Positions 63,722-64,000 of a stretch of 64,000 nt of DNA are shown piece by piece. The translations under genes were made by a program, and so were the position numbers. Below the pieces are notes generated by a model that saw nothing but the letters and a program-made list of their open reading frames with translations, was not told where the DNA came from and did no database searches. The DNA comes from Symbiodinium natans. Taxonomy: Eukaryota; Sar; Dinophyceae; Suessiales; Symbiodiniaceae. The stretch's first letter is position 1; every line of letters begins with the position of its first letter. The DNA lies in contig CAJNDS010002113.1 in the NCBI GenBank assembly GCA_905221605.1, positions 281,001 to 345,000 on the forward strand, written 5' to 3'.

Positions 63722-64000
63722 TTGTAGTACTACTCATACCACAGCACTAGTGTTTACAATTAATTCCAATCGTACTAATATTTCTAGGACTAGTAAGGAT
63801 TATATGGTTCTTGTCAGAGCTGTGATTGTTGATGCTATTGCTACTTTCGCTGCTATTGCTTTTCTGCATGAAGTTTCCTCTTGGGCATAGATTTCTAGGA
63901 AAGTATTATATGATTCTCATCAGAACGAATATTGTTGGGCATTGTACTAGTACTACCACCTACCACAGCTCAGCTACTGCTACTGCTACTACTACTCCTA
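63722..64000. other. AT-rich 3' flank
   Basis: Single-copy AT-rich DNA with scattered ACTACT and GCTACT triplets near the end of the window. No exon supported. Confidence 0.5.

Larger units (their letters stand above)
1..64000. repeat. Dispersed telomere-like (TTTAGGG/CCCTAAA) arrays
   Basis: Short perfect or degenerate runs of the plant/alveolate telomere heptamer occur throughout, in both orientations. Large CCCTAAA runs: about 419-596, 897-1022, 8460-8612, 9068-9285, 9421-9543, 12735-12900, 15423-15565, 44790-44900, 45349-45530, 51161-51262, 51823-51960, 55282-55405, 56044-56150, 62822-62915. Large TTTAGGG runs: about 690-762, 7917-8020, 11392-11505, 16544-16725, 30711-30797, 47100-47155, 57241-57367. 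CCCTAAA runs precede exon-like islands and TTTAGGG runs follow them, so they act as intron 3' and 5' ends. Frequent orientation switches rule out a chromosome terminus. Confidence 0.97.

Noticed and set aside
1-64000. Promoters, poly-A signals and spliced-leader acceptor sites
   Set aside because: Dinoflagellate genes lack a reliable TATA box and I could not recognise convincing signals by eye; none is reported.

Overview
The window is nuclear eukaryotic DNA, most likely from a dinoflagellate. The support is indirect: genes are chopped into exons of about 30-200 nt, every model I could build lies on the + strand, some splice donors read as GC or GA, and the telomere motif TTTAGGG/CCCTAAA occurs hundreds of times as short internal arrays. 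I saw no bacterial operon, Shine-Dalgarno site, rRNA, tRNA or CRISPR array. No species is named because nothing here identifies one.

The main organising feature is the telomere-like arrays. They are not a chromosome end, because they switch orientation dozens of times. The order is regular: a CCCTAAA array, then 30-200 nt of protein-like sequence beginning just after an AG, then a TTTAGGG array that often begins at the donor itself (G|GTTTAGGG). Introns therefore tend to start with TTTAGGG and end with CCCTAAA, an inverted repeat that could fold the intron into a hairpin.

Layout: 0.1-3.2 kb, exons of two genes among arrays; 3.6-7.1 kb, a 325/332-bp satellite; 7.3-9.7 kb, scattered exons; 9.8-10.6 kb, a 62-bp repeat; 11.3-13.8, 14.2-14.5 and 16.3-17.2 kb, gene models; 17.7-21.9 kb, an array-poor island with compact genes and a duplicated exon cassette; 22.4-25.3, 25.5-28.7, 29.3-30.6 and 31.3-32.5 kb, gene models; 33.1-40.4 kb, an Arg/Ser then Pro/Tyr-rich (GYPPP) gene whose long intron appears to hold a J-domain gene and another small gene; 40.7-42.7 kb, Cys-containing compact coding; 43.0-57 kb, eight or nine further models; 57-64 kb, microsatellites, short genes, an RS-rich gene and a Tyr-rich terminal exon. 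Small palindromic elements with terminal inverted repeats lie between exons.

Only the J-domain protein is recognised with confidence. The other models come from reading frame, AG/GT sites and phase agreement. Many short segments here are open in two or three frames, so individual boundaries and frames are provisional even where a chain of exons agrees in phase.
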